From contig NZ_QEII01000276.1 of the NCBI RefSeq assembly GCF_003347515.1, positions 1-64,000 of the forward strand: a DNA stretch of 64,000 nucleotides, given 5' to 3'. Under the pieces are notes generated by a model. That model searched no databases. It was not told the DNA's origin and worked only from the letters and a program-made list of their open reading frames with translations. The translations under genes were made by a program, and so were the position numbers. Numbering within the stretch: position 1 is the stretch's first letter; the number at the start of each line of letters is the position of its first letter. Shown here piece after piece: positions 8,015 to 16,537 of this stretch. Origin of the DNA: Rhodoferax ferrireducens. Lineage in GTDB: Bacteria > Pseudomonadota > Gammaproteobacteria > Burkholderiales > Burkholderiaceae_C.

Positions 8015-9716
8015 GATGCACACTGCAGCAGCGGTATCGGCGAGCGCGTCGGCGCCGTCGTTGATCGAGCAGGCATATCGTTACCAGACAGATCGCTGGC
8101 AGCGCAGCGTGCTGTTCCTCGATATGCTGCGTGAACGGGCCAACAACATGCTGGCGCACGAGGAAGCAGGCATGCCTGCGCCGCTCGACTTCGAATATGA
8201 AACGATTCTCGACGCGAGGCACTTCGAGCGCCCGGCCAATTACGCGCTGCTGCGTATCACGCGCTGTCATGAAGACCACGTCGAAGATTGCGTCGATGAC
8301 AGAAAGCCCCCCGTCATCATTGTCGATCCGCGTGCCGGACATGGCCCGGGACTCGGCGGATTCAAGCGCGACTCCGAAGTGGGCATGGCGCTGCACGAAG
8401 GGCATGCGACCTACTTCGTCATTTTCTTTCCATTGCCAAGTCCGAACCAGACGCTGGCCGATGTGTTGCACGCACTGCGCCGCTTTGTCGAGGAAGTGAG
8501 CCGTCGGCACAATGGACAGGCGCCGGTACTCTATGGCAACTGCCAGGCGGGCTGGGCCGTGACCCTGCTGGCGGCCGGTTGCGAAGGCTTGAGCGGAGCG
8601 ACGGTGCTCAACGGTTCCCCGCTCTCGTATTGGGCGGGCGCGTCGGATGTCAATCCGATGCGGCTTGCCGGTGGTTTGATGGGTGGCAGCTGGCTTGTGC
8701 ACGGGCTGGCGGACCTCGGTAACGGCCGGCTCGACGGCGCCTGGCTGGTGCAAAACTTTGAAAACCTGAATCCGGCCAACACGTTGTGGGACAAAAACTA
8801 TGATGTTTTCGCGCACATCGATACCGGGCGCGAGCGCTTCCTGGAATTCGAGCGCTGGTGGACTGGCTATCACTTCCTGAGTCGCGAAGAGATTCTGTCG
8901 ATCGTCGAAAACCTGTTCATCGGCAACAAGCTGGAGCGCGGGACGATGAAGATTTGCGACTGCTGCTACGTCGACCTGAAGCGCATTCGCAACCCGCTGG
9001 TGATCTTTGCGTCCAGCGGCGACAACATTACGCCGCCGCAGCAGGCGCTCAACTGGATTCCGACGGTCTACCCGAGCACCGACGATCTAAAGAAGGCGGG
9101 GCAACGCATTGTTTATCTCCTCAACACGCATGTCGGTCACCTGGGCATATTTGTGTCGGCCAGTGTGGCGAAGCTTGAGCACCGCGCGATTCTGGAAAGC
9201 CTCGGCGAACTCGACGCGCTCAAACCCGGTTTGTACGAGATGAAAATCAGCAACCCGACCGGCGATCCCGATTGCCGCAAGCCGCAGTACACCGTGCGTT
9301 TCGAAGAACGCCAGGTCGAACAGATTCACTCTGCGTACCCGGAGCAATCGTTTGAAAAAGTGCAGGTCGTGTCGGAATGGAACGAACTGCTCTACAAAAA
9401 TACGATCAGCCCATGGATTACCGCGTTCGCCAATCCCTTGAGTGCGGAAATGCTGAAATGGCTGCACCCGATGCGCATCAGCCAGACGATGTTCTCCGAA
9501 AAGCTCAATCCCTGGATGCTGCCGCTGAAAATGCTGGCCCCTTTCGTCGCGAAGACGCGCATGCCGGCTGATGAAGCCAACCCGTTTGTTGCCATGGAAG
9601 GTGAAGTCAGCGTCTCGATTTCAAAAACGCTCGACAGCTACCGGAACATTCGGGACAGCGCCAGCGAGCAGCTTTTTTCCATGCTGTACGGCACGGCGCG
9701 AACAGGGACTGTATAG
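8004..9716 (+). CDS. DUF3141 protein, poly(3-hydroxyalkanoate) synthase-like alpha/beta hydrolase
   Basis: 570 residues from GTG 8004, with GGGAG six bases upstream; it overlaps the ATPase stop by 11 bases, and an ATG at 8016 is an alternative. The family (DUF3141) resembles class III PHA synthases. A nucleophile-elbow motif GNCQAGWA gives a GxCxG cysteine like PhaC instead of the lipase GxSx[27 protein letters not shown] and a late [11 protein letters not shown] likely supply the oxyanion region and catalytic His. No polymer-synthesis partner (phaA, phaB or phasin) is present, so true polymer synthase activity is unproven. Such genes often sit with P-type ATPases and stress genes. Confidence 0.8.
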   Translation: MNDRMHTAAAVSASASAPSLIEQAYRYQTDRWQRSVLFLDMLRERANNMLAHEEAGMPAPLDFEYETILDARHFERPANYALLRITRCHEDHVEDCVDDRKPPVIIVDPRAGHGPGLGGFKRDSEVGMALHEGHATYFVIFFPLPSPNQTLADVLHALRRFVEEVSRRHNGQAPVLYGNCQAGWAVTLLAAGCEGLSGATVLNGSPLSYWAGASDVNPMRLAGGLMGGSWLVHGLADLGNGRLDGAWLVQNFENLNPANTLWDKNYDVFAHIDTGRERFLEFERWWTGYHFLSREEILSIVENLFIGNKLERGTMKICDCCYVDLKRIRNPLVIFASSGDNITPPQQALNWIPTVYPSTDDLKKAGQRIVYLLNTHVGHLGIFVSASVAKLEHRAILESLGELDALKPGLYEMKISNPTGDPDCRKPQYTVRFEERQVEQIHSAYPEQSFEKVQVVSEWNELLYKNTISPWITAFANPLSAEMLKWLHPMRISQTMFSEKLNPWMLPLKMLAPFVAKTRMPADEANPFVAMEGEVSVSISKTLDSYRNIRDSASEQLFSMLYGTARTGTV

Positions 9717-9751
9717 CTTTCTTTATGAAGTCAAACTGCGAGGAACCTACG

Positions 9752-9835
9752 ATGTTATGGCTCTTTAAAAACCGGCTCTGGCCTGTTTTCGGAATCGCGA
9801 TGCAGGCTGTTAAACAAATCTCATGCAGGAGGTGA
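9752..9835 (+). CDS. Possible 27-residue peptide
   Basis: ATG 9752 follows GAGGAACCTAC, a fair ribosome site. It encodes a short amphipathic peptide (MLWLFKNRLWPVFGIAMQAV) ending at TGA 9833-9835, inside the Shine-Dalgarno sequence of the next gene. It may be a small membrane peptide or a coupling leader. No homology is recognised. Confidence 0.3.
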   Translation: MLWLFKNRLWPVFGIAMQAVKQISCRR

Positions 9836-9837
9836 AT

Positions 9838-10032
9838 ATGGACTGGTTGGTGCAAAACTGGGTGTGGATACTGGTACTCGGGGCATTCATCGGGATGCAT
9901 CTGTTTGGACATGGTGGTCATGGTGGCCATGGTGGCCATGGTGGCCATGGTGGTCGCCACGGTGATGAAAACAAGTCCCCGACAGACGCAGAACAAGCTG
10001 GCAAGAATCGGCCGCAAGGTCATCAACCCTGA
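9838..10032 (+). CDS. Small membrane protein with GGH repeats
   Basis: 64 residues from ATG 9838, preceded by an unusually strong ribosome site AGGAGGTGA at 9827-9835. One helix (MDWLVQNWVWILVLGAFIGM) is followed by five HGG units and a short charged tail. The start resembles the first 20 residues of the YHS protein at 21571 ([19 protein letters not shown]), so the two probably share an ancestral membrane anchor. The His repeat is a likely metal-binding tether at the membrane; there is no proven function. It lies 13 bp before the DUF5676-like gene. Confidence 0.75.
   Translation: MDWLVQNWVWILVLGAFIGMHLFGHGGHGGHGGHGGHGGRHGDENKSPTDAEQAGKNRPQGHQP
9910..9954 (+). repeat. Five tandem 9-bp units encoding HGG
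   Basis: The unit CATGGTGG(C/T) is repeated five times with almost no third-base variation, encoding His-Gly-Gly each time. Near identity at the DNA level suggests slippage-driven expansion and possible length variation between strains. Confidence 0.9.
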
Positions 10033-10045
10033 GAAGGGGGCGGTC

Positions 10046-10312
10046 ATGCTGAATATCAAAGTTGTTTCCTGGTCGTTGGGCTTGTGGAGCGCGCTCACGT
10101 TTGTCGTATGCGTGTTCTACGGTCTGGCCACGCCACAGGCACTGCACATGCATGCGCTTCTTGAGCAGTTGCTGCCGGCGTTCAAGTGGCTCACCTGGTG
10201 GGGATTCCTGCTGGGGCTGGTCGAAAGCTTCCTGTATGGCGCGTATGCCGGGCTGGTGTATGTGCCGATTTACAACTTTCTCCAGCGGCGCTGGGATAAC
10301 GGCCAGCCATAG
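10046..10312 (+). CDS. DUF5676-like two-helix membrane protein
   Basis: 88 residues from ATG 10046 (GAGAAGGGGG upstream). Two hydrophobic segments (SLGLWSALTFVVCVFYGLA and WWGFLLGLVESFLYGAYAGL) flank a polar loop with HMHALLEQLLP. This is the layout of DUF5676 proteins, which are common in copper and mercury resistance clusters next to YHS-domain genes. A YHS remnant follows at 10312. Function unknown. Confidence 0.75.
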   Translation: MLNIKVVSWSLGLWSALTFVVCVFYGLATPQALHMHALLEQLLPAFKWLTWWGFLLGLVESFLYGAYAGLVYVPIYNFLQRRWDNGQP

Positions 10313-10449
10313 CCGCCAAAGCAGAACATGGCGGACGGGTGTACTACTTCTGCTTGGATATCTGCCATAAATCGTTTGTCGCTGAACCGCAAAAGTACAC
10401 GAGCGGTGCTGCGCCAGCCGACCACTCGTGCTGCGACGGGCATATGTAA
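10312..10449 (+). pseudogene. YHS-domain remnant lacking its start
   Basis: One frame from about 10312 to TAA 10447-10449 reads AKAEHGGRVYYFCLDICHKS, then FVAEPQKY, and ends with DHSCCDGHM. This is the second half of a YHS (TRASH-like) metal-binding domain, where HGG-x-YYFC-x3-C-x3-F-x3-P-x-KY is typical. The usual DPVCGM start is absent; a stop lies 15 bases upstream in frame and no start codon with a ribosome site is visible. The rest of the interval to 10496 is leader sequence for the next gene. Confidence 0.6.
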
Positions 10450-10496
10450 CTGATGGACAGTGATAGACGGGGAGGGGAACAGAAAATGAGTGACGA

Positions 10497-11651
10497 ATGC
10501 TGACTGATCTCATCCAGATCGGGGGCGCGGGTCCTGCGGGACTCGCGGCCGCCATCACCCTGGCCAGGGCAGGCCGCCGCGTGCTGGTTCACGAGTTGCA
10601 GGGCGAAGTCGGCCACCGTTTCGGTGGCGACTTCCAGGGTCTGGAAAACTGGAGCACGCAGCACGACGTGCTTGATCAGTTGCGCGAGGCGGGCATTGGC
10701 ACGGCGTTCACCGCCAAAGCCTGCAGTCGTGCTGAGGTCTTCGATGCCTGGGGTAATCGCTACGAAATCGAGAGCAACAAAACGTTTTTTTATCTGGTGG
10801 AGCGCGGGCCGGGACCCGGAACGCTGGACACCGCCTTGCTGGAGCAGGCGCGTGGGCTGGGGGTCGAGGTGCGTTTCAACAGCCGGCTTGATCGTCTGGA
10901 GGGCGCCGGGATTCTTGCGGCCGGCCCCAAGGCGGCGGACGCCATCGCCGTGGGCTACCACTTCGAGACCCCCATGGACGACGGCGTCTGGGTGATTCTT
11001 GATGATGAACTTGCGCCTCAAGGGTATGCTTATTTGCTGATCATGAACGGGCGGGGCACCGTTAAAAGCTGCATGTTCTCCGGCTTCAAACAGGAGCACC
11101 TGTATGTCCAGCGCACTGTGGCTGCTTTCCAGCGGTTGGTGGGGTTGGAAATGTTGAATCCACGTCTCCATGGCGGTGTGGGCAACTTTCATATGCCGGC
11201 GCGCGCGGTCACAGGCGGGCATCCGGTCGTGGGGGAGGCAGCCGGTTTCCAGGATTTTCTATGGGGTTTCGGCATGCGCTATGCCATCCACTCCGGGGTG
11301 CTGGCGGCGCGCAGCCTGCTGGAAGGCAAATACTACGACATGTTTTGGCGGCTGGAGCTGGAGCCGCCAATGTGGAATTCAATGGTCAATCGGGCGCTCT
11401 TCGGCTTATTGGGCAACCGCGGCTACCGCTGGATTTTGCGGAGAAACCAGGCGCAACGCTGGGATGCGCATCGTGTCCTCCAAAGACTCTATCAACCATG
11501 GCCGATCAAGCGCCTGCTCCTGCCATGGGCGCGCACCCGCTACAGCTCCCGGCGCCAGGATGAGAGCTGCGACCACATCAATTGCACCTGCGTCTGGTGT
11601 CGTCACGGTAACCATCACCTTGCCGACGCTCAGAAGGGTTGTGGTGGCTGA
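10497..11651 (+). CDS. FAD-dependent oxidoreductase, geranylgeranyl-reductase-like
   Basis: 384 residues. The dinucleotide fold GGAGPAGLAAAITLARAG is at residues 9-26, followed by the ELQGEVGHRFGGDFQGLENW segment and a late GEAAGFQDFLWGFGMRYA motif where the FAD ribityl chain binds, as in the geranylgeranyl-reductase/halogenase group. The C-terminus carries CDHINCTCVWC, a small Cys/His cluster. The good ribosome site GGAGGGG (10470-10476) is spaced for ATG 10486, which opens a five-codon frame (MSDEC) whose TGA overlaps the ATG at 10497. So the start is either reached by reinitiation or the true start has been shifted out of frame by an indel. Substrate unknown. Confidence 0.82.
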   Translation: MLTDLIQIGGAGPAGLAAAITLARAGRRVLVHELQGEVGHRFGGDFQGLENWSTQHDVLDQLREAGIGTAFTAKACSRAEVFDAWGNRYEIESNKTFFYLVERGPGPGTLDTALLEQARGLGVEVRFNSRLDRLEGAGILAAGPKAADAIAVGYHFETPMDDGVWVILDDELAPQGYAYLLIMNGRGTVKSCMFSGFKQEHLYVQRTVAAFQRLVGLEMLNPRLHGGVGNFHMPARAVTGGHPVVGEAAGFQDFLWGFGMRYAIHSGVLAARSLLEGKYYDMFWRLELEPPMWNSMVNRALFGLLGNRGYRWILRRNQAQRWDAHRVLQRLYQPWPIKRLLLPWARTRYSSRRQDESCDHINCTCVWCRHGNHHLADAQKGCGG

Positions 11652-11816
11652 CCTGATGTATTGTGAAAAAGGGAAAAATATGAGCGGATCTGTTCCTGTC
11701 GTTCGGGCATTTACCAAATGCTCGCGTCCAAGCGCCAGACGGAAGCGCGATTTGTCCCACTGCCACGGGGCGACCTCGACGTCGGCCAAAACGTCCACGT
11801 GGAAGGAATAAACTGA

Positions 11817-12527
11817 ATGTGCTTCTCCGCCACAGTCAGCTTCTCGGCAGGTGCCTTCTTGCTCGGGCTCGGCACGTTGACGCTAAAGTCGTCGCGTCGG
11901 CCGCGCGAACTGCCGTTCGCCGCGATCCCGCTGCTGTTCGCAATCCAGCAACTAAGCGAAGGCGTGATCTGGCTGACCTTTAGCTATGAAGCGCCACTGC
12001 TCAATGCGGTGATGACGCATGTGTACTCCTTCTTCTCCCATGTGCTGTGGCCGGTCTATGTGCCCGTGGCGGTGCTGCTGATCGAGCCGCCAGCGCGGCG
12101 TCGCCCAGCGTTGCTCGTGTTCGTCGCGACGGGTCTCGCAGTGGGCGTGTACCTGCTGTACTTTCTGGTGGCCTTCCCGGTCGTCTCGCGGCCAATCGGC
12201 CAGCACATCGAATACGTCTCGCCGCACTTCTTTGCCGCGACCACGATGACGCTGTATCTGATGTCGACCACCGTCAGCCCGATTCTGTCGACGCACCGAA
12301 TGGTGAAGGTTTTTGGTGTGCTGGCGCTGTTGTCCTTTGCCGCGGCTTACTTCTTCTATGCGACCTGGTTCATTTCGGTGTGGTGTTTCTTCGCCGCGCT
12401 GTTGAGCGCAGTCGTCTACCTTCACATTGCGTCGCGCCCGGCCGAACGCAGCGGGCCGCGCCACAGACTTGGAATCAGCATGTTGGAACGGTCAACCAAG
12501 AGCAGTTTGCCTGATCATCATTCATAG
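11817..12527 (+). CDS. DUF6629 family seven-helix membrane protein
   Basis: 236 residues starting MCFSATVSFSAGAFLLGLGT, a hallmark start of DUF6629. About seven hydrophobic segments follow, with RRPRELPFAAIPLLFAIQQL and EGVIWL between the first helices. The tail is polar and His-ended. Function is unknown in the family. It lies 12 bp before the beta-propeller gene on the same strand, so co-transcription is likely. The interval 11652-11816 before it has only short, unconvincing frames. Confidence 0.75.
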   Translation: MCFSATVSFSAGAFLLGLGTLTLKSSRRPRELPFAAIPLLFAIQQLSEGVIWLTFSYEAPLLNAVMTHVYSFFSHVLWPVYVPVAVLLIEPPARRRPALLVFVATGLAVGVYLLYFLVAFPVVSRPIGQHIEYVSPHFFAATTMTLYLMSTTVSPILSTHRMVKVFGVLALLSFAAAYFFYATWFISVWCFFAALLSAVVYLHIASRPAERSGPRHRLGISMLERSTKSSLPDHHS

Positions 12528-12539
12528 GAGGAATCAACA

Positions 12540-13607
12540 ATGGACACACGAGACACGGCAAGGTCATTCATCTTCGGCGCGCGCATCGCATCGCTGTCAG
12601 CGGTCGTCTTGATTGCCGCAGGGTCAGCCTTTGCCGCCGCGGGGAAGGTCTACGTCGCCGATGAAGAGGCGAGCACCATCAGCGTCATCGACGCGACGAC
12701 CTTCAAGAAGATCGGCAGCATCCCGGTTGGTCAGGGCCCGCACAACGTCCAGGTCGCGCCGGATGGCAAGTTGGTATGGGTCACCAACAACGGCGATCCT
12801 GCCCAGGCGGCCGAGAAGACGCCGCACGAGGGTATGCCGAAGTCCGCGCACGGAGCGATGGCTGGCGCCGGGGCAGCGTGGGCCATCGATACCGCCTCCG
12901 ACGCCGTGGTCGCCAAAGTGCCGGTCGGCATGCATCCCGCCCACGTCGTCGTGGCGCCGGACGGCCGCTACGCCTACGTCACCAACGGCGGCGAGAACAC
13001 CGTCAGCGTGGTGGACACCTCGGCGCTACGGGTCGTCGAAACGATCCCGGTCGGTGCCTCCCCCCACGGCATACGGATCAGTCCGGACGGAAAGCAGGCG
13101 TGGGTCGCCAACCTCAAAGGGGGTACGGTCTCGGTGATCGACACCCAGACAAGAAAGCAGATCGCCAAGATCGCAGTCGGCAAGGGTCCGGCGCAGGTCG
13201 GCTTCACGCCCGATGGTCGGCTGGGCTTCGTGTCGCTGTCAGACGAGAACCAGGTCGCGGTGATCGATGCGGCGAGCCGCAAGGTGATGCGCAAGGTGTC
13301 CGTCGGCACGGTGCCGATCCAGCTGTACGCCACGCCCGACAGCCGGTTGCTTCTGGTCGCCAACCAGGGGACGCGGAAGAAGCCCGGCAACACCGTCAGC
13401 ATCATTGACCTCGGGACCTTCAAGGCGGTGGCGACGATCGAGACCGGGCGAGGGGCTCACGGTGTGGTGATCGATCGTGAAGGACGCCATGCCTTCGTGA
13501 CCAATACCTACGCGAATACTGTCTCCGTTCTCGATGTGGTCGAGCGCAAGGTCATCGCCACGGTGCCGGTCGGCCGCGGACCCAATGGCGTCAGCGTAAC
13601 GCCATGA
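12540..13607 (+). CDS. YVTN-family beta-propeller protein, periplasmic
   Basis: 355 residues with an excellent ribosome site (GGAGGAATCAACA before ATG 12540). A signal-like segment ends near AAAGKVYVADEE (residue 35). The body is about seven repeats of 40-43 residues with the pattern VYVAN-x-STISVIDT-x-x-KxIxxIPVGxGPxxVxxxPDG, the YVTN/cytochrome-d1-like propeller. An insert rich in Ala, Gly and Met (about residues 90-115) interrupts the second repeat. No heme ligand motif (CxxCH) is present, so it is not a cytochrome. Such proteins may act as periplasmic scaffolds or bind metal; the role here is unknown. Confidence 0.85.
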   Translation: MDTRDTARSFIFGARIASLSAVVLIAAGSAFAAAGKVYVADEEASTISVIDATTFKKIGSIPVGQGPHNVQVAPDGKLVWVTNNGDPAQAAEKTPHEGMPKSAHGAMAGAGAAWAIDTASDAVVAKVPVGMHPAHVVVAPDGRYAYVTNGGENTVSVVDTSALRVVETIPVGASPHGIRISPDGKQAWVANLKGGTVSVIDTQTRKQIAKIAVGKGPAQVGFTPDGRLGFVSLSDENQVAVIDAASRKVMRKVSVGTVPIQLYATPDSRLLLVANQGTRKKPGNTVSIIDLGTFKAVATIETGRGAHGVVIDREGRHAFVTNTYANTVSVLDVVERKVIATVPVGRGPNGVSVTP

Positions 13608-13643
13608 TGCTTTACAACTTGCGGCGGATGGGCGCCCCCGCGC

Positions 13644-14963
13644 ATGGCGTCACGCTTCATGAACACAATGACTGCCCACACATCCTCCGTCACGCTGCCG
13701 GCTGAGCCTGCCAGACTGCGGCCTGTGCAATTGGCTTGGCTGGCGGGGGCCATCTTTGTTGTCTCTGCCGGTTATGGCGCACTGCTGCCTCTGCTGCCCG
13801 CCTGGTTGACCTCGATGATGCCCGGCGCAACGGCCTCCGAAGTCGCTCGTCACATCGGCTTCCTCAGCGGCGTGTATTCTGCCGGTGTGCTGGTAGGGGC
13901 GCCCTTGTGGGGCGTCGTCGCGGATCGTACCGGACCTGGACGAGTCCTGATCATCGGGTTGGTCGGCTACGTCGCCAGCCTGCTGCTTATGCTCGTTCCG
14001 GCATTGGCCGGTTTGTGGGGAATCTATGCGCTACGCGGGACGACCGGCTTCTTCGTGGCGGCAGTCGTCCCTGTGGTTTCAGCGCTGGTCGCCGATTACA
14101 CCCCCGACGAGCAGCGCGCGCGGCGCTTCGCCTGGCTGAGCGCCATGTCGCTGCTCGGATTCCTGTTCGGCCCTGGGCTGGGCGCTGTGGCAGATTGGGT
14201 CGGGCTATGGGCCGGCGAAGGCACCGCTTCCTCCGCGCGCTCGGCACAGCTTGTGATTGTTCTGTCTGCGCTGCTCGGCGCGGTGATGATGCTGGGACTG
14301 GCAGCGACACTGCCAGCGTCACGCGTCCCTGAGGCAGCCGCCCAGAACCATCCGGTGACCTCCACCGAAGGTCGCACCACTGCGCTGTGGTGCCTCAGCG
14401 GCGCCGTAATGTTTGTCCTGGCGGGCTTCGAGTTGGGCATCGTGCTGCAGGGGCAGCAACACGCCAGCCTGTCCTCGCGCGAGATCGCACTCATGTTCGC
14501 CGAGTGCAGCCTCGTGATGCTGGGCGTCAACGCGCTTCTCTTTTTCACGTCGCTGCTGGAAAAGACTTCAACGCGCAAGCTCCTGGGCGCAGGGCTGATT
14601 CTGGCGATGGTCGGGCTGGCTGTGCTGGTCCAGCATCGCTCCGATGCCTGGATGTACCTGGGCGTCAGTCTTACTTCTGCCGGCACGGGCCTGGTGCTGC
14701 CGGTCATTGCCTACCTGGCCGCCGGCGCCACGCGCCAGACGCTCGGCGTCACGATGGGTGGGCTGGCCGCAGCAGCCGGCCTCGGCCAGACGCTCGGATC
14801 GTCCGTCGGCGGGTGGCTTTTCGGTGCCCTTGCACAGCGCAGCTTTGGCTGGCTGACACTTCCTCTGGTGGCGATGTTGATTCTGTTGCTGGCCCGACCG
14901 GGCTGGTGGCCGGTCATCCCCGCTGAATCCATCCGCCGACCAGCCGGAGGTTCACGCTTTTAG
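13644..14963 (+). CDS. MFS transporter
   Basis: 439 residues with twelve predicted helices. The signature loop after helix 2 reads GVVADRTGPGRVL, matching the MFS motif A (G-x3-D-R-x-G-R-R). The second half starts near residue 245 after a hydrophilic linker. The start ATG 13644 has a weak ribosome site; ATG 13659 is an alternative. It resembles drug/metabolite exporters but the substrate cannot be predicted. It follows the propeller gene by 36 bp. Confidence 0.85.
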   Translation: MASRFMNTMTAHTSSVTLPAEPARLRPVQLAWLAGAIFVVSAGYGALLPLLPAWLTSMMPGATASEVARHIGFLSGVYSAGVLVGAPLWGVVADRTGPGRVLIIGLVGYVASLLLMLVPALAGLWGIYALRGTTGFFVAAVVPVVSALVADYTPDEQRARRFAWLSAMSLLGFLFGPGLGAVADWVGLWAGEGTASSARSAQLVIVLSALLGAVMMLGLAATLPASRVPEAAAQNHPVTSTEGRTTALWCLSGAVMFVLAGFELGIVLQGQQHASLSSREIALMFAECSLVMLGVNALLFFTSLLEKTSTRKLLGAGLILAMVGLAVLVQHRSDAWMYLGVSLTSAGTGLVLPVIAYLAAGATRQTLGVTMGGLAAAAGLGQTLGSSVGGWLFGALAQRSFGWLTLPLVAMLILLLARPGWWPVIPAESIRRPAGGSRF

Positions 14964-15036
14964 CACGGAAGTGCGTGAATTGCGATAGCGAAATAGGGTC
15001 AACAACATAACGGTCGAACTTAACTTTTTTGGAGAA

Positions 15037-15675
15037 ATGAAATTGCGCAAATTATTGACAGTCCTGACAGCGGCGTTGGTGTTAAGCCTCAGCGGCTGCG
15101 GCTACAACACATTCCAAACCACGGACGAGCAAATCAAGGCGAGTTGGTCGGAGGTCGTCAACCAGTACCAGCGGCGTGCTGACCTGGTCCCCAATCTCGT
15201 CAATACGGTCAAGGGCGAGGCTAAGTTCGAGCAGGACACGCTCACCAAGGTGATCGAAGCGCGCTCAAAGGCCACCTCCATCCAGGCCACACCGGAATTG
15301 ATCAACGACCCTGCGGCATTTCAAAGATTCCAGCAAGCGCAGGGCGAATTGACCGGGGCGTTGTCGAGGCTGATGGCTGTTTCAGAGAACTATCCGAACC
15401 TTCGTGCCAACCAGGGTTTTCGGGACCTGCAGGCGCAACTGGAGGGGACGGAGAACCGCATTACGGTTGCGCGCAACCGCTACATCAAGTCGGTGCAGGA
15501 CTACAACGTGACGGTGCGGTCCTTTCCTTCCAATTTGACGGCGATGGCTCTCGGCTACCAGCAAAAGCCCAACTTCGCAGTCGAGAACGAAAAGGAAATC
15601 TCCAGGCCACCGAGTGTCAGTTTTGACACCGCACCGGTCCAGTCCAAAGGCGCTGCTTCAGGAGCGGCCAAGTGA
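15037..15675 (+). CDS. lemA: LemA family lipoprotein
   Basis: 212 residues. Signal peptide with lipobox LSLSGC (Cys 21), then the LemA helical domain: SWSEVVNQYQRRADLVPNLV, a TLTKVIEARSKA segment and ALSRLMAVSENYPNLRAN. TTTTGGAGAA precedes ATG 15037. The tail after residue 180 is polar. LemA proteins of bacteria are membrane-anchored helical proteins of unclear biochemical role, regularly encoded with TPM-domain proteins, as here. The stop overlaps the next start by four bases. Confidence 0.92.
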   Translation: MKLRKLLTVLTAALVLSLSGCGYNTFQTTDEQIKASWSEVVNQYQRRADLVPNLVNTVKGEAKFEQDTLTKVIEARSKATSIQATPELINDPAAFQRFQQAQGELTGALSRLMAVSENYPNLRANQGFRDLQAQLEGTENRITVARNRYIKSVQDYNVTVRSFPSNLTAMALGYQQKPNFAVENEKEISRPPSVSFDTAPVQSKGAASGAAK

Positions 15676-16535
15676 TCACCCTGAGTACCGCAAGAGGGGC
15701 GACCAGAGCGTTACTGCTGGCAGTCACGCTTTGCTGGACTCTCGTTGCCGCAGCGCAGGTTCCGGTGCCGCCCGTGACGGGGCACGTCACCGACCAGACC
15801 AACACCCTCACCACAGAGCAGAAGGCATCCCTGGAGCAAACCTTGACAGCCTTTGAAGCCAGGAAAGGCAGTCAGCTGGCTGTCCTGGTGCTGGCTTCGA
15901 CAGCCCCGGAAGCAATAGAGCAATACGCCTTGCGTGTTGCCGAGCAATGGAAGCTCGGACGAAAGAAGGTTGATGACGGGGCCATCCTGGTCGTCGCCAA
16001 GGATGACCGTACGATGCGAATTGAAGTGGGTTATGGCCTCGAAGGGGCGCTCAACGATCTCACCAGCAAACGCATCATCAGCGAGATCATCCTGCCGCGA
16101 TTCAAGAGCCAAGACTTCTATGGTGGTATCACGGCCGGGGTTGGGCAAATCATTCGCGTCATTGATGGTGAACCCTTGCCGGAGCCTAGCAAGCAGCCTG
16201 CGGGAAGTCTCGGGGACATTCAGCAATACGCGCCCATTGTCTTCATTCTTGCCCTCGTGGTGGGAGGTGTTCTGCGTGCCGCCTTAGGCCGAGTGCCTGG
16301 CGCGCTGGTTACGGGCGGAGGCGTCGCGGTGCTTGCCTGGTTTGTGGCTGGCGCCGTATCTGTGGCCTTGCTTGCTGGCGTGATGGCGTTATTTGTCACC
16401 TTGCTGGGTGGCGGAATGGGCAGGCATGGACTCGGCGGTCACTACGGCGGAGGTGGCCGAGGGGGTTCTGGCGGGGGTGGATTCAGGGGTGGCGGTGGCG
16501 GCTTCGGTGGCGGCGGTGCGTCGGGAAGGTGGTAA
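15672..16535 (+). CDS. TPM-domain (YgcG-type) membrane protein with Gly-rich tail
   Basis: 287 residues starting at GTG 15672 (GTGA overlap with lemA). Signal peptide to about residue 25, then a periplasmic TPM domain (VTGHVTDQTNTLT to about residue 165) containing the RTMRIEVGYGLEGALND motif, then two or three membrane helices (190-255) and a tail of GGGGRGGSGGGGFRGGGGGF repeats. This is the standard YgcG layout. TPM domains have been reported as phosphatase-like and, in plants, in photosystem assembly; the bacterial role is unsettled. The second TPM gene follows two bases after the stop. Confidence 0.9.
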   Translation: MITLSTARGATRALLLAVTLCWTLVAAAQVPVPPVTGHVTDQTNTLTTEQKASLEQTLTAFEARKGSQLAVLVLASTAPEAIEQYALRVAEQWKLGRKKVDDGAILVVAKDDRTMRIEVGYGLEGALNDLTSKRIISEIILPRFKSQDFYGGITAGVGQIIRVIDGEPLPEPSKQPAGSLGDIQQYAPIVFILALVVGGVLRAALGRVPGALVTGGGVAVLAWFVAGAVSVALLAGVMALFVTLLGGGMGRHGLGGHYGGGGRGGSGGGGFRGGGGGFGGGGASGRW

Positions 16536-16537
16536 AT

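Noticed and set aside
11170..11811. 213-codon frame running past the FAD oxidoreductase, with an ATG at 11680
   Set aside because: Most of it overlaps the oxidoreductase in another phase. The last 43 codons after ATG 11680 have no family; a different frame there also looks partly coding, so no call was made.
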